A DNA stretch of 54,949 bases from Candidatus Eisenbacteria bacterium (GTDB lineage Bacteria > Eisenbacteria > RBG-16-71-46), in contig DASTBI010000054.1 in NCBI GenBank assembly GCA_035712145.1, forward strand, positions 1 through 54,949, read 5' to 3'. A model generated the notes under the pieces. That model ran no database searches. It saw only the letters and a list, made by a program, of their open reading frames with translations, and was not told the DNA's origin. Positions 1 to 9,357 of this stretch are shown here, in pieces. Position 1 is the stretch's first letter. Each line of letters begins with the position of its first letter. The translations under genes were made by a program, and so were the position numbers.

Positions 1-3000
1 GGTCCCGCCGAGAGCGGATGACGGGATGACGTCGTAGACGATGTCATTGAGCATCAGGAGCGATTCAACCGCCGCGCTGAACCAGGGCAGCACGTCCTCG
101 ACGACGAGGACGGTCGCTCCGGCCTGGTGAATCGGCGCCGAGGCGACCGACTGGTAGTCAGGCGGCGGGGTGGCAGGAGGATGAGCCGGCGTCGAATGAC
201 CACCGACCGCGGCGCCTCCCGTTCCTCCGGCTGTGCCGACCGTCCAGGTCAGATCGCTCTCGCCGGTGTTCTGGATCGTCACCGTCCGCGTCGCCATCCC
301 ACCCGTGAAGAGCGATGCGGTCAGGCTTGCTGGCGTCACCGCGATATCTGGTGGGACCAGTCCTGTCCCCGTCAGGGACAGCACCCATTCCGCGTGGTCG
401 GGATCGTTGCTCCGCACCGTCAGCGTCCCGGGGATCAGGCCCGCGGCCTCCGGTTGGAACGTGACCATCACGGCCCGCGACGCCCCTGGCGCAAGATCGA
501 AAGCGGCGATGTCAGCGTGGTAGTCGGTCCGCGACGCCGTGACCTCGGAGACCGTCAACAGGTCGGTGCCGAGGTTGCTCACCACCAAGGTCTCGGCGCG
601 AGCGCCGCCGACGAACACTTCTCCGAAGTCGAAGGAGTTTCGTGAGAGCAGGATGTCCGGTGCCCCGGTCACGTGCAGGCTCACGGGCACCGACACCAGG
701 CTTTCGTCCGGATCGTTGCTGTTGATGGCGATCAGGTTCTGGTAGTCGCCACCCTCCAACCCCGCGGCATCCACGTTGACGGCGAGGTCGAGATGCTCTC
801 CGGCGTGAATGGTGCCCGACACCGGCAGGACCGAGAGCCAATCGGGTCGGGACGCGATCGCCACGGCCAGCTGGTTCTGGGCGTACGGCGCGTTGAAGGA
901 GATCGTGAGCCCGTCGTCTCTCACGGCGTTCTGGAACCCTATGGTCGCGATCGACTGCGTGCCTCCCATGTCGAGGTACTGATAGACGATTCGTCCGTTC
1001 GGGTAGATCAGGATCTCGAACGTGAACGGCGTCGATCCCCCCAGATACCTCACGTTCCGGTACTCCACGATCATCCGGCTTCCATCGTTGTAGTAGTAGA
1101 CCGAGCCGGGATCGGTCCAGAGGTCCGCCCAGAAGGCGGCCAGCATGTTCTCGGGCGCGAACGGAGTCGGGAGAGGCTGGTGTGAGAACGGCGCCCCGTC
1201 GTTCGTGAAGCTGATGAACCCGTTCGAGCAGATGCGCAGGTTCGAGAAGGTGTTCCCGTAGTACGGGAAGCTGAAGCCGATCGGCACCGGACCGGAGTTC
1301 CAGTCGTCGCCCCAGATCGGCACCGGAGTCCCGATGGACGAGATCTCCACCCAGTTGAACGTCGGGCCGCCCGGACTATGGCTGTCCTTCCACTCGTATC
1401 CGAACCGGTCGGGGCCGCCCGTGCTCGCGATCACCGCCTCGCCGCGCCGGAGGTCCACTTCCCCCTTGGCGAGCACGGGAACGTTGGTCATCTCGCGCAC
1501 CTGCCCAGCCCGCGCATTCGCGGTCAGGTTCTCCACCGCGACGTTGAATGTCAGATCACTCGAGCCCGTGTTCTGGATCGTCAGCACCTGCGTGGTTCTC
1601 TCTCCGGTGAACAGAGACGCCGAAAGGGACGGCGGCGACACCGCGATATCGGGAGGGATCAACCCGATTCCAGACATGGCCACCGAGAGCAGCGCCTGAT
1701 CCGGGTCGTTGCTCTGGAAGCGCAGCGTCCCTGCGAACGGCCCGGCGCTCCCGGGGTGGAAGGTCACCGCCACCTGCTGCGCGGTGCGCGGGGCCAAGGT
1801 CATCGAGGACACGCTGGGCGTGAAAACCGGATTGTCGCTGGCGATCGACGTCACCTGCAGGGCCTCGCTGCCATTATTGCGGACCGTCAGGGTCATCTGA
1901 CGAGACTGACCGACGAACAACGCGGCAAAATCGAGCCGGTCGGTGGTTCCGCCATACCGCAGCCGCACGATGTGGCGGTTGGCGCTGCAGAAGACGTCGA
2001 CGGGGGGCGTGTTCTGGACGACCACGTCCACGACTCCATCCGCGGCGAGCAACTGAAGGAATCCAGCGCTCAGCGGGAAGCTGCCGGTCGCCGTCAGGCA
2101 GTCGGACCCCACGCTGCCCACCGATCCCACGGTCGTGCTCTCGGCGATGGCGGTCGCAAGCTCGGACGCGTCTCCGTAGTCGCCTTCCGCGATGAGCTCG
2201 AGCGAGCCCGACGCGCTGGTGGGAACGGGCGACGTCACCAAGAGCCGGTGCGTCGTCCGCGCCCCGGGCGCTTCATAGGATGATACGGACTCGAGCATCG
2301 TGGGATCGCCCTCCACCTGGATGTTGGGCGCGCCGATCACGGTGAGGGTCGCCGGCACCTCGAGCACGGAAGTCACCGGGTCGTTGCTCGACACCAAGAT
2401 GCTCGACTGGTACGTGCCGCCGAACAGCGTTCCGGCGACAAAGCGCGCGCTGACGTCCATGGATCCAGAGGGCGGCACGACGCCGGTCGTGGGCGTGACG
2501 GTCAGGAAGTCGGAAGAGTCGAGGAAGCGGACGAAACCGGTTCCCCGTTCACCTTGCGCGAAGTAGATGCCGCGCTGAGATCCGGAGAGCCACGCCAGAC
2601 CGCCGTCGTCCACGGAGAAGAACGAAATGGTCGACACGCTCCACGTGCCGGAGTCGATCGAGTACCGGTAGAGATTGTTTCCGCCGTAGCTGCCGTAGGC
2701 GAAATACTCCCGGGCCGAAGGATCGATGGCGGCTCCCGCGACGGCCCCGCCGGGCATCGGGGGCAGAAGGGTCCAGGCGTTGCTGGCCACGTCGTAGGTG
2801 GCAAGAGCATTCGACCCGTTTCCCTGGTGTCCGAAGAGTTTTCCGGACAGATACTTCAGCGCGCCCCAGGGCTCGAAATAGAAGGGCGCGGGGGTCAGAT
2901 CAGCGATGCTCGTGGTCGCGGGGTCGTAGCGCACCATGCGCGAGCCCACGGCCAGATAGAGATACTGACCTCCGTCGCTGGCGATGTTGGCGGTCCCTTC

Positions 3001-6000
3001 TCCCAGCGGACTCGGCACGGTCGTCCAGGTGTTGGTGGCGATGTCGTAAACGCCCATGCCCCCGGATATCCCGGCGTAGGTGGTGTAGATACGCCCATTC
3101 AGCAGTGCCGCGCCTCCATTGTTTCCCGCCGAGATGGGAGCGTTCGCCAGCACCTCCCACGTATCGCTCGAAGCGCGGTAGCGATAGAACGGCGTGCCTT
3201 GATTGGATTGGGCGTAGATCACTCCGGCGGACGGATCACCGACCACGCAGGTCAGCGGTTGTGGACTCGCATGGCGCGCCGCCATCTGGGCCGCCGCCGC
3301 CCTGAACCGCGGCTCACGGCTCTCCGGCATGTGCGTCACCTGTGAGGTCCTGGGAGGCGAGTTGTTGCTCGAAACTCCCGGCGGTGACAGGCCCCCGAAA
3401 GGCACCCGTCCTGCACCGCCAAGTCCCGGGGTGACATCGAGCGAGAACGTGAGCGGACTCAGCCCGGTGTTGAGGATCCGGAGCGTCTGCGTCTCTTCCC
3501 CTCCTTCGTTCAACGTCGAGGTCAGGGACGAGGGTTGCACGCCCACCGCCGGCGGGTTCAGGCCAGTTCCGGACAGCGCGATCGAGATCAGCGGCTGATC
3601 CGCATCATTGCTCTGGAGTCGCAACGTTCCCGTGAAGTCCCCCGCGCTCCCCGGGTGGAACGTCACCACGAGCCGATGTGTGGCGCGCGGGGCCAGCGTC
3701 AGGGCCGACACGCCCGGCGTGAACTCCGCACGGTCGCTGGTGATCGAGCTCAATTCCAGAGGGGCGCTGCCGATGTTTCGGATCGTCAATGCCAGGTCGC
3801 GGCTCTGTCCCGTGAAGATCGAGGCGAACTCGAGCCGGTCGGCCGGAACGTCGTAGTGAAGTCGGACCGTGTGGCGATTGACCGGGCAGAAGACATTCAC
3901 GTCGAGCGTGTTGTTGACCGTTACGTTCACCACACCGTCCGCCGCCAGGGACGACAGGAGCGCGGCGCTCAGCGAAAAGCTGCCGCGCGCCGTCAGGCAG
4001 TCGACGCCGGCGTTCCCGACCGACCCCAAGGCCGTGCTCTCGGCGACCGCGGTCGCCCTCTCGACCGTATCTCCATAGTCACCGTCCGCGAGCAGCTCCA
4101 GAGAGCCGCCGAAGCCAGGCACCACGGGCACCGCGATCAGCAGGTGATGCGACGTCTGTGCCCCATCGATGCCGTAGTCCACCGCCGACTCCACCATCAC
4201 CGGCTCGCCGTCGACCCGAATGTCGGGAGCACCGGTGACGTGCAGATGGGCCGCCACCGAAAGCTCACTCTCGTCGGGATCGTCGCTGGAGAACACGACG
4301 CGATTGTCGTAATCGCCGCCGTCCAGGCTGGTGGCATCGAAGGTGACCACCACGCCGAGCGAGCCCCCGGCGGGAACCACCGCGGTGTCGGGATCGGCCG
4401 AGAGCCACTTCGTGACTCCCGAGCTCCAGAACGCGGCGTTGTGCAGGATGAGCGGAATGTCGCCCGTCCAGTAACCCGAAGCGGCGACGAAGATGTTGAC
4501 GGCGGCCACCCGCGAGCCCTTCGTGGCCACCATGGGCTCGCCATTCGTCCAGCTCGCCACCAGCTCGCTGCCGATGGCGAGACTCACGTCACCCAGCAGA
4601 TTGCCGGAAGCGCTGGCCACGCCGGCCATGATCGGGTGCGTGGCGTCGAACGTCCCGAGGCTCGCCCCTGGAAGAGGGCCGGATCCAGGCGGAAACGGCG
4701 AGTAGCCTTCGGTCAGGAATCGGCCCTGCGGAACCCAGCCGCTGATGAACGAAGCCAGGGTGAGGACCACGCCTCCACCGCTGTCGACATAGTCCGCGAG
4801 CACGTTGCCGACTGCGACGGGATCCGTCCACGGAAAGTTGGCGCCCACGATGACCGAGTTGTAACCCTGGAGCTGACTCAAGGTCGGGGCGCCGGTTCGG
4901 CCGTCGAATTCGTCGACCACGGCGATGTCCGGGAATCCCTGGAGGAGCGCACGCATCTCGGACATGTCGCCGGTGTGGAGAAGCAGGATGCGCAGGCTGC
5001 CCGAGAAGATGTTGTCGTAGCGACTCGATTCCGGAGCGTAGGCCGGACGTGTGCCGCTCGTGCCCTGCGCATAGGCCGTGGTCTTCACCGGATACGCCGG
5101 CGGGGTCTCGACGCTCGCGACGACCGAAGACGCCGGGTTCGGAAGCGTGAAGGTGCGCAGAATCCGTGGCGCCGAGCTGACGCTGGCCGCCTCGGCCACG
5201 GCTTCGATCGTGACTCTCAGGTTCAGCTCCGCCGTCCCGGTGTTGGTGACGGTCAGGGTGCGCGTGGCCGTTTCCCCGGTCAGCAGATCCGCCGACACGG
5301 CGCCTGGGGTGACGGCGATATCCGGAGGGGGCAAGGTCGTCGCGGTCGCCAGGTTCGAGATCGGCGAAGGGTTCCCGAACTCGTCGAATGCCTTGACCGC
5401 GAAGTAGTAGCTGGTGGAGAAGGCCAGGTTGCCGACTCGCATCTGCTCCGTGCCGCCCGCCGCGACCGGGCGCGGCGCGCCGGTGGCGAGCGAAGCCGCT
5501 TCGAAGTTGGCTTCGTCGATGGGCGCGGTCGAGTAGCGCACTTCGTAGCGGCTCGCCGTGCCCACCTCTCCGTCGTCGCCGGTCGCGGTCCAGCTCAGCG
5601 TCACGCGCGTCCCGTTGGGCTCGAAGGCATGGAGATCCGAGATCGTTCCGGGCGGAAGGGAGTCCGGAATGGCGATCGTGTTGAAGGCATTGAGCCGGCC
5701 GCCGGTGGCGACTCTGCCGGATAAAGAGGAAAGGGTGTCGACCTTGCTGAGGAGCAGCGCCTTGGCGTCCGCCCCGCTCATCCCCGGGAAACGCCCCAGG
5801 ATCAAGGCGAGCGCTCCGGTCACGTGCGGCGTCGCCATCGACGTGCCGCTGTTGTAGCCGTAGCCCCCGCCGGGCAGCGTGCTGTAGATGTTCTCGCCCG
5901 GCGCCGCCAGATCGACCGTGGTGCGGCCGAAGTTGGACCAGAACGGCAGACGATCGAACGCATCGCTCGCCGCCACGGCGATGACGTTGGGGACGTCGTA

Positions 6001-6948
6001 ATTCGAGGGGTAGTTGGGGAAGACATCGTTGTCGAGGCCGGAGTTGCCGGCCGCCGCGACGAACAGGACGCCGGCGCTGTCGGCGGACTCGAGCGACGAT
6101 TGCAGCGCCGCGGACGCGCCACCGCCGCCCCAGCTCGCGCTGATGACCCGAGCGCCCATGGCCACCGCGTAATCGATGGCGGAGACCGCGTCGGCGGTGG
6201 AGCCGAACCCGCCGCCGTCCAGGAACTTGAGCGGCATGATCTTCACGTTCCAGTTGACGCCCGCCACGCCGATTCCGTTGTTGCCGATCGCTCCCACCGT
6301 TCCCGACACGTGGGTGCCGTGACCTTGATCGTCGATGGGATCGTTGTCGCGGTTCACGAAGTCCCAGCCGCGCACGTCGTCGATGAAGCCGTTGTGATCG
6401 TCGTCGAGGCCGTTTCCGGGGATTTCACCGGCGTTCGAGAAGACGTTCGCGGCCAGGTCGGGGTGCCCCCAATCGATCCCGGTGTCGGTGATCGCCACCA
6501 GGACATCCGAGCCCGTGAGCACGTCCCACGCGAGCGGGGCGTCGATGTCCGCTCCGGGAAGGCCGCCGGTCTGCCCTGTGTTCTGGAGTCCCCAGAGCCG
6601 GGAGAAGTCCGGATCGTTCGGCGTGGTCGCGACGATCCGATAAACGTAGTTCGGCTCGATGTACTCGACCTTGGGGTGCGATCGGTAACGAGCGATTGCC
6701 TGATCCACGCTGAGCTTCGTGATTCGAAGATGCTCGCCCCGGCGCCCCGGGAATCGGCCGATCGGAGACCCACCGAGATCCGTGACGATCGCGTTGCGCT
6801 CCTGAGTCTTGGCGCCGCGCTTGAACTTGATGATCACCTCGCCCGGTTTGGACGGGTATCCGCTCGATCCTTGAGCGGCAAGTGAGCTCGCGCAGAGCAG
6901 TCCCAGGAAAACCGCGATCGAGGCATACCAGCGGCCAGGCTTCTTCAT
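1..6948 (-). CDS. Giant secreted subtilisin-like (S8) serine protease, 3' end outside window
   Basis: The frame is open from the ATG at 6948 to the window edge, giving 2316 codons without a stop. A signal peptide is followed by an I9-like propeptide (about residues 30-115). The S8 catalytic domain shows Asp155 (DTGID), His210 (GHGTHVSG), oxyanion Asn302 (AAGNSG) and Ser370 (GTSMATPHV). After it come a fibronectin-III-like domain (about 430-530), Ig-like choice-of-anchor-D modules, a ThuA/GATase-like domain (about 640-840), a 265-residue block (906-1170), a Kelch-like propeller (about 1230-1470), a second copy of that block (1539-1803), a nidogen-like beta region (about 1840-1990), more Ig modules, and the start of a second ThuA-like domain (about 2275). 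The catalytic residues imply an active extracellular endopeptidase. The beta modules probably serve adhesion or anchoring. The true C-terminus and any sorting tag are not visible. Confidence 0.93.
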   Translation of the reverse strand, partial: MKKPGRWYASIAVFLGLLCASSLAAQGSSGYPSKPGEVIIKFKRGAKTQERNAIVTDLGGSPIGRFPGRRGEHLRITKLSVDQAIARYRSHPKVEYIEPNYVYRIVATTPNDPDFSRLWGLQNTGQTGGLPGADIDAPLAWDVLTGSDVLVAITDTGIDWGHPDLAANVFSNAGEIPGNGLDDDHNGFIDDVRGWDFVNRDNDPIDDQGHGTHVSGTVGAIGNNGIGVAGVNWNVKIMPLKFLDGGGFGSTADAVSAIDYAVAMGARVISASWGGGGASAALQSSLESADSAGVLFVAAAGNSGLDNDVFPNYPSNYDVPNVIAVAASDAFDRLPFWSNFGRTTVDLAAPGENIYSTLPGGGYGYNSGTSMATPHVTGALALILGRFPGMSGADAKALLLSKVDTLSSLSGRVATGGRLNAFNTIAIPDSLPPGTISDLHAFEPNGTRVTLSWTATGDDGEVGTASRYEVRYSTAPIDEANFEAASLATGAPRPVAAGGTEQMRVGNLAFSTSYYFAVKAFDEFGNPSPISNLATATTLPPPDIAVTPGAVSADLLTGETATRTLTVTNTGTAELNLRVTIEAVAEAASVSSAPRILRTFTLPNPASSVVASVETPPAYPVKTTAYAQGTSGTRPAYAPESSRYDNIFSGSLRILLLHTGDMSEMRALLQGFPDIAVVDEFDGRTGAPTLSQLQGYNSVIVGANFPWTDPVAVGNVLADYVDSGGGVVLTLASFISGWVPQGRFLTEGYSPFPPGSGPLPGASLGTFDATHPIMAGVASASGNLLGDVSLAIGSELVASWTNGEPMVATKGSRVAAVNIFVAASGYWTGDIPLILHNAAFWSSGVTKWLSADPDTAVVPAGGSLGVVVTFDATSLDGGDYDNRVVFSSDDPDESELSVAAHLHVTGAPDIRVDGEPVMVESAVDYGIDGAQTSHHLLIAVPVVPGFGGSLELLADGDYGDTVERATAVAESTALGSVGNAGVDCLTARGSFSLSAALLSSLAADGVVNVTVNNTLDVNVFCPVNRHTVRLHYDVPADRLEFASIFTGQSRDLALTIRNIGSAPLELSSITSDRAEFTPGVSALTLAPRATHRLVVTFHPGSAGDFTGTLRLQSNDADQPLISIALSGTGLNPPAVGVQPSSLTSTLNEGGEETQTLRILNTGLSPLTFSLDVTPGLGGAGRVPFGGLSPPGVSSNNSPPRTSQVTHMPESREPRFRAAAAQMAARHASPQPLTCVVGDPSAGVIYAQSNQGTPFYRYRASSDTWEVLANAPISAGNNGGAALLNGRIYTTYAGISGGMGVYDIATNTWTTVPSPLGEGTANIASDGGQYLYLAVGSRMVRYDPATTSIADLTPAPFYFEPWGALKYLSGKLFGHQGNGSNALATYDVASNAWTLLPPMPGGAVAGAAIDPSAREYFAYGSYGGNNLYRYSIDSGTWSVSTISFFSVDDGGLAWLSGSQRGIYFAQGERGTGFVRFLDSSDFLTVTPTTGVVPPSGSMDVSARFVAGTLFGGTYQSSILVSSNDPVTSVLEVPATLTVIGAPNIQVEGDPTMLESVSSYEAPGARTTHRLLVTSPVPTSASGSLELIAEGDYGDASELATAIAESTTVGSVGSVGSDCLTATGSFPLSAGFLQLLAADGVVDVVVQNTPPVDVFCSANRHIVRLRYGGTTDRLDFAALFVGQSRQMTLTVRNNGSEALQVTSIASDNPVFTPSVSSMTLAPRTAQQVAVTFHPGSAGPFAGTLRFQSNDPDQALLSVAMSGIGLIPPDIAVSPPSLSASLFTGERTTQVLTIQNTGSSDLTFNVAVENLTANARAGQVREMTNVPVLAKGEVDLRRGEAVIASTGGPDRFGYEWKDSHSPGGPTFNWVEISSIGTPVPIWGDDWNSGPVPIGFSFPYYGNTFSNLRICSNGFISFTNDGAPFSHQPLPTPFAPENMLAAFWADLWTDPGSVYYYNDGSRMIVEYRNVRYLGGSTPFTFEILIYPNGRIVYQYLDMGGTQSIATIGFQNAVRDDGLTISFNAPYAQNQLAVAIASRPDWLSVLPVSGTIHAGEHLDLAVNVDAAGLEGGDYQNLIAINSNDPDESLVSVPVSLHVTGAPDILLSRNSFDFGEVFVGGARAETLVVSNLGTDLLTVSEVTASRTDYHADIAAFDLAPGASRAVMVTFQPEAAGLIPGTLTVRSNDPDHAEWVLSLTGTGLVPPDIAVTPASLTASLFTGGMATRTVTIQNTGESDLTWTVGTAGGTGGAAVGGHSTPAHPPATPPPDYQSVASAPIHQAGATVLVVEDVLPWFSAAVESLLMLNDIVYDVIPSSALGGT
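1540..2334 (-). repeat. Internal 795-bp coding duplication, C-terminal copy
   Basis: Encodes residues 1539-1803 of the giant protease. It aligns without a gap to residues 906-1170, which lie 1899 bp away, and well over half the positions are identical by eye. Shared landmarks are GDYGD, DCLTA-GSF, LAADGVV, VFC-NRH-VRL, TLAPR and TFHPGSAG. The block is a Cys-containing beta module followed by one and a half Ig-like (ASPM-SPD-2-Hydin type) domains. It is repeated as a unit, so the duplication took in several domains at once. Confidence 0.9.
3439..4233 (-). repeat. Internal 795-bp coding duplication, N-terminal copy
   Basis: Encodes residues 906-1170 of the giant protease, the partner of the block at 1540-2334. 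The two copies have exactly the same length, and each carries two cysteines at matching places (DCLTA and VFC), which could form a disulfide outside the cell. The Kelch-like region lies between the copies. Confidence 0.9.
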
Positions 6949-7228
6949 GGGGAGCATCCTCCAGCTCGGGTGCTCGCTCATGAACCTGGAGCGAGGGCCC
7001 AGCGATCCAGCTGAATCGTGTGACCGTTCATCAGCGGCGTCGCTCGAGAGACGCAAGGGTGACGCTCGGGGCTTCCACGATGCCCCGGCGCCTTGGGCAG
7101 TGCTCGGACCGTGCGCGTTTGGCGAGTGGCGCGAAACCAGGCGGGGCGCGACAAAGAGCACGAAGCGATGCGCGGCGCTGGAGAGGCGAGCCTTGGATCG
7201 TCTACTGACGTGCCACTCTGTTCGAAGG

Positions 7229-7248
7229 ATCTTGCGAACCGGCAAGAT
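7229..7248. repeat. Inverted repeat overlapping a -10 region
   Basis: ATCTTGC and GCAAGAT form a perfect 7-bp inverted repeat around a 6-base spacer. It touches the -10 hexamer at 7247-7252 and covers the expected transcription start near 7240. It could be a repressor operator or a 5' stem of the protease mRNA. Confidence 0.45.
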
Positions 7249-7275
7249 TAACCGCCCGCTTGTCGCCGGAGTCAA
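7247..7275 (-). promoter_or_regulatory. Sigma-70-like promoter for the giant protease gene
   Basis: Read on the minus strand: -35 TTGACT (five of six consensus positions) at 7270-7275, a 17-bp spacer, and -10 GTTAAT (four of six) at 7247-7252. It points at the protease start about 290 bases downstream and is the best hexamer pair in the gap. Confidence 0.45.
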
Positions 7276-7336
7276 TGGCAAAACAAGAGGCTGGTGCGCG
7301 CTTCACGCGAATGTTCACATCCAGGGGCTGGACGAA

Positions 7337-8491
7337 TCAGTTGCGGATTCGCACCAGCCTCAGGCAGCGAACCTGTCCGTTCCACGAAAGAAGCGCGAAA
7401 AAGACGCCGGTGCCCACGCCACGACCGGAGCGATCGCATCCGTTCCACGCGGCGACCCCCGGACCGGCCGCGGCCACGCCGTCGAGAACGCAGGCGATCA
7501 CGCGGCCTTGGAGATCGTGGATGGTGATCCGTACCCTGCCGGAGCTCGGCAGCACATACTCGATGCGTACAGTTCCACCGAAAGGGTTGGCTCCGGCGAC
7601 TCGAATCCCGAACTCGGGCGTCGGCGTCTCGCCTTGGGCAACGGCGACGGTCGAGAGCGCACAAACACCCGGGCTGTAGCCGCCAATCGTCCACCCCGAC
7701 CAGTCCTCGCTGGTCTCGTCGTGGCCATTCACGCCATTCCCACCACTCGAGACCTCGCTCTTTTCGAAGAGGCTGGCCCGATGGATCGACGAGCCTTGCG
7801 GCGAATCGGGGGCGGGAAGCCCCGTCCCCAGATCGTTGGCGAAGAAGCTCGTGTCGAGGTTGGGGTCGGGTCCGTCGATGCCGAACGGATAATCCACGTC
7901 CTTGTTGGGGATGAACGTCGTGGTGAGCCAGCACGTCCAGTCGAGGTCCCGGGCCAGGTCGCCGGCTCCGTCCCAGAAGACGAGCCCCACGCATTCCCCG
8001 TTGTTGGCCATGCTCAGGGTTCCCGAAGGGTTGCTCCCCCAGGGAATCATGTCCGGCACGCCGTCGGCGATCCCGTCCTGCGTCACTTCGAGCAGAGTCT
8101 GGCTGCCGGGTTGAGCCTGGAAGTCGGCGAGGCGATTGATGGGAAAGAACTCGGCGAGGAAAGCGTCGCTGTCCTGACAGACGACCAGAACCTCTCCCGA
8201 GCCGATGCTGAGCGACGGGAAGCGATAGATGAAGTTGTTGAGTGTGATCGGCGAAACCGGCCCGTTGACCAGGTAGGGATAGGCATCCTCGTCGCCGACC
8301 AGCCAGACGCCCGCGAGCGAAACGCTGCCGGCGTCCGGATTGAGGATCTCGACGAACTCGGACGTCGGGCTCGTCTCGTCGACCGTGTCGTAGCCGACCT
8401 CCGTGATCAGGAGATGAGCCTCGGCCGAAGGAACGAAGCCGGCGCCGGCCAGCCAGGCGACCACGGCCAGGAAGAGCGAGCGAGACGTCAA
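7337..8491 (-). CDS. Secreted lamin-tail-domain protein with C-terminal FlgD-like module
   Basis: 384 residues from the TTG at 8491, which follows GAGGG and opens a clear signal peptide ending near SAEA. The frame runs further upstream to 8578, but that extension has no signal-like features. The mature N-terminus (LLITEVGYD, then EFVEILNP and LAGVWL) matches the lamin-tail (LTD) beta-sandwich common in bacterial exoproteins. The last ~90 residues (NPFGGTVRIEYVLP, then DLQGRVI) form the FlgD-like Ig module seen in three other proteins here. No catalytic residues are apparent. It is probably an extracellular or surface protein. Like the protease gene downstream, it is on the minus strand, but the 388-bp gap argues against one operon. 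Confidence 0.85.
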   Translation of the reverse strand: MTSRSLFLAVVAWLAGAGFVPSAEAHLLITEVGYDTVDETSPTSEFVEILNPDAGSVSLAGVWLVGDEDAYPYLVNGPVSPITLNNFIYRFPSLSIGSGEVLVVCQDSDAFLAEFFPINRLADFQAQPGSQTLLEVTQDGIADGVPDMIPWGSNPSGTLSMANNGECVGLVFWDGAGDLARDLDWTCWLTTTFIPNKDVDYPFGIDGPDPNLDTSFFANDLGTGLPAPDSPQGSSIHRASLFEKSEVSSGGNGVNGHDETSEDWSGWTIGGYSPGVCALSTVAVAQGETPTPEFGIRVAGANPFGGTVRIEYVLPSSGRVRITIHDLQGRVIACVLDGVAAAGPGVAAWNGCDRSGRGVGTGVFFALLSWNGQVRCLRLVRIRN

Positions 8492-8831
8492 AGGATTCCC
8501 TCGGGACACACAATGGAACCGCAGACCATGACCCGAGTGAATTCTAGCAACGCACCGCAGGAAATTCCTCGACACCATGGCGGGACCTCGCTGCGTGGGT
8601 TGCGGGACGCAATCTTCAACGCCGTGACCGTGCGCGCTGCCCGGTGGCGGAATCCCGGTTGAAGAATTTTCAGGACCGAGGAATCCATCCTCTCGTGGAA
8701 AAACGCTTCCGTCGCCGAAGGAGACGTGTGTAGCGTCGAAGCATTGGAAGAGCAGCCACGGATGGGTGCGAGTTCGAGCGTCTCAGGGAGGCGAGACCGC
8801 AGCGGCCATCACTTCGGAAGGAGTTCTCCTC
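8492..8831. other. 340-bp divergent intergenic region
   Basis: Lies between the lamin-tail gene (-) and the VOC gene (+). A TAGAAT hexamer on the minus strand near 8540 would suit a -10 box, but no acceptable -35 lies at 16-18 bp. On the plus strand a TTGAAG near 8660 lacks a good -10. I see no RNA gene or repeat here. Confidence 0.4.
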
Positions 8832-9299
8832 ATGTCGAAGGCAAAGAATCCCATTCCCGAGGGCGCCCATACCATCACCCCGCATCTCACCGTCAAGAAC
8901 GCGAGCCAGGCGATGGAGTACTACAAGAAGGCTCTGGGCGCGACCGAGCTGAACCGCATGCCAGGGCCCGACGGAAAGATCATGCACGCCGCGATGAAGC
9001 TTGGTGATTCGATCTTCTTCCTGAACGACGAGATGGATGAAGGCTTCAAGGCGCCGCGTGCCGGTGAAGCGCCGGTCGTGATCCATCTCTACGTCCCTGA
9101 CTGCGACAAGATCTACAACCAGGCGGTCTCGGCGGGGGCCACGGCGACGATGCCGCTGGCGGACATGTTCTGGGGAGATCGCTACGGCGTGTTGACCGAC
9201 CCCTACGGACACACGTGGGCGGTGGCCACACGCAAGGAGGATCTGACGCCGAAAGAGATGGAAGAGCGCGGCCGTCAGTTCATGGCCCAGCAGCGCTGA
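8832..9299 (+). CDS. VOC-family (PhnB/glyoxalase-like) protein
   Basis: 155 residues. The ATG at 8832 follows GGAAGGAG at ideal spacing and starts MSKAKNPIPEG. A longer in-frame GTG at 8766 lacks this support. The sequence has the paired beta-alpha-beta-beta-beta layout of the vicinal-oxygen-chelate fold: TPHLTVKNASQAMEYYKKAL, a central glycine-rich turn, then GDRYGVLTDPYGHTWAVAT, where the family usually places metal or substrate ligands. It is closest in style to PhnB-like proteins. The substrate cannot be read from sequence. It stands alone and ends at a clear terminator. Confidence 0.9.
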   Translation: MSKAKNPIPEGAHTITPHLTVKNASQAMEYYKKALGATELNRMPGPDGKIMHAAMKLGDSIFFLNDEMDEGFKAPRAGEAPVVIHLYVPDCDKIYNQAVSAGATATMPLADMFWGDRYGVLTDPYGHTWAVATRKEDLTPKEMEERGRQFMAQQR

Positions 9300-9316
9300 G
9301 CCCGCCACCGACGAGC

Positions 9317-9354
9317 AAGCGCAGCGGGTCTCTCCGCTGCGCTTCCTCTTTTCC
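9317..9354 (+). terminator. Rho-independent terminator after the VOC gene
   Basis: A perfect 11-bp stem, AAGCGCAGCGG with CCGCTGCGCTT, around a 6-base loop at 9328-9333, followed by the T-rich run CCTCTTTTCC. It starts 17 bases after the VOC stop codon. Confidence 0.85.
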
Positions 9355-9357
9355 GGT

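Larger units (their letters stand above)
6949..7336. other. 388-bp non-coding stretch between two exoprotein genes
   Basis: Lies between the 5' end of the giant protease gene and the 3' end of the lamin-tail gene, both on the minus strand. It holds a sigma-70-like promoter (7247-7275) with an inverted repeat across its -10 box (7229-7248), leaving a leader of about 290 bases to the protease start. I see no convincing terminator for the upstream gene and no small gene. Confidence 0.6.

Noticed and set aside
3535-5724. 729-codon plus-strand open frame
   Set aside because: It lies entirely opposite the giant protease, is Arg/Gly/His-rich without motifs, and is a by-product of high GC.
6947-8662. 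571-codon plus-strand open frame
   Set aside because: Antisense to the lamin-tail gene with no domain or ribosome binding site; the minus strand has the signal peptide and tag.
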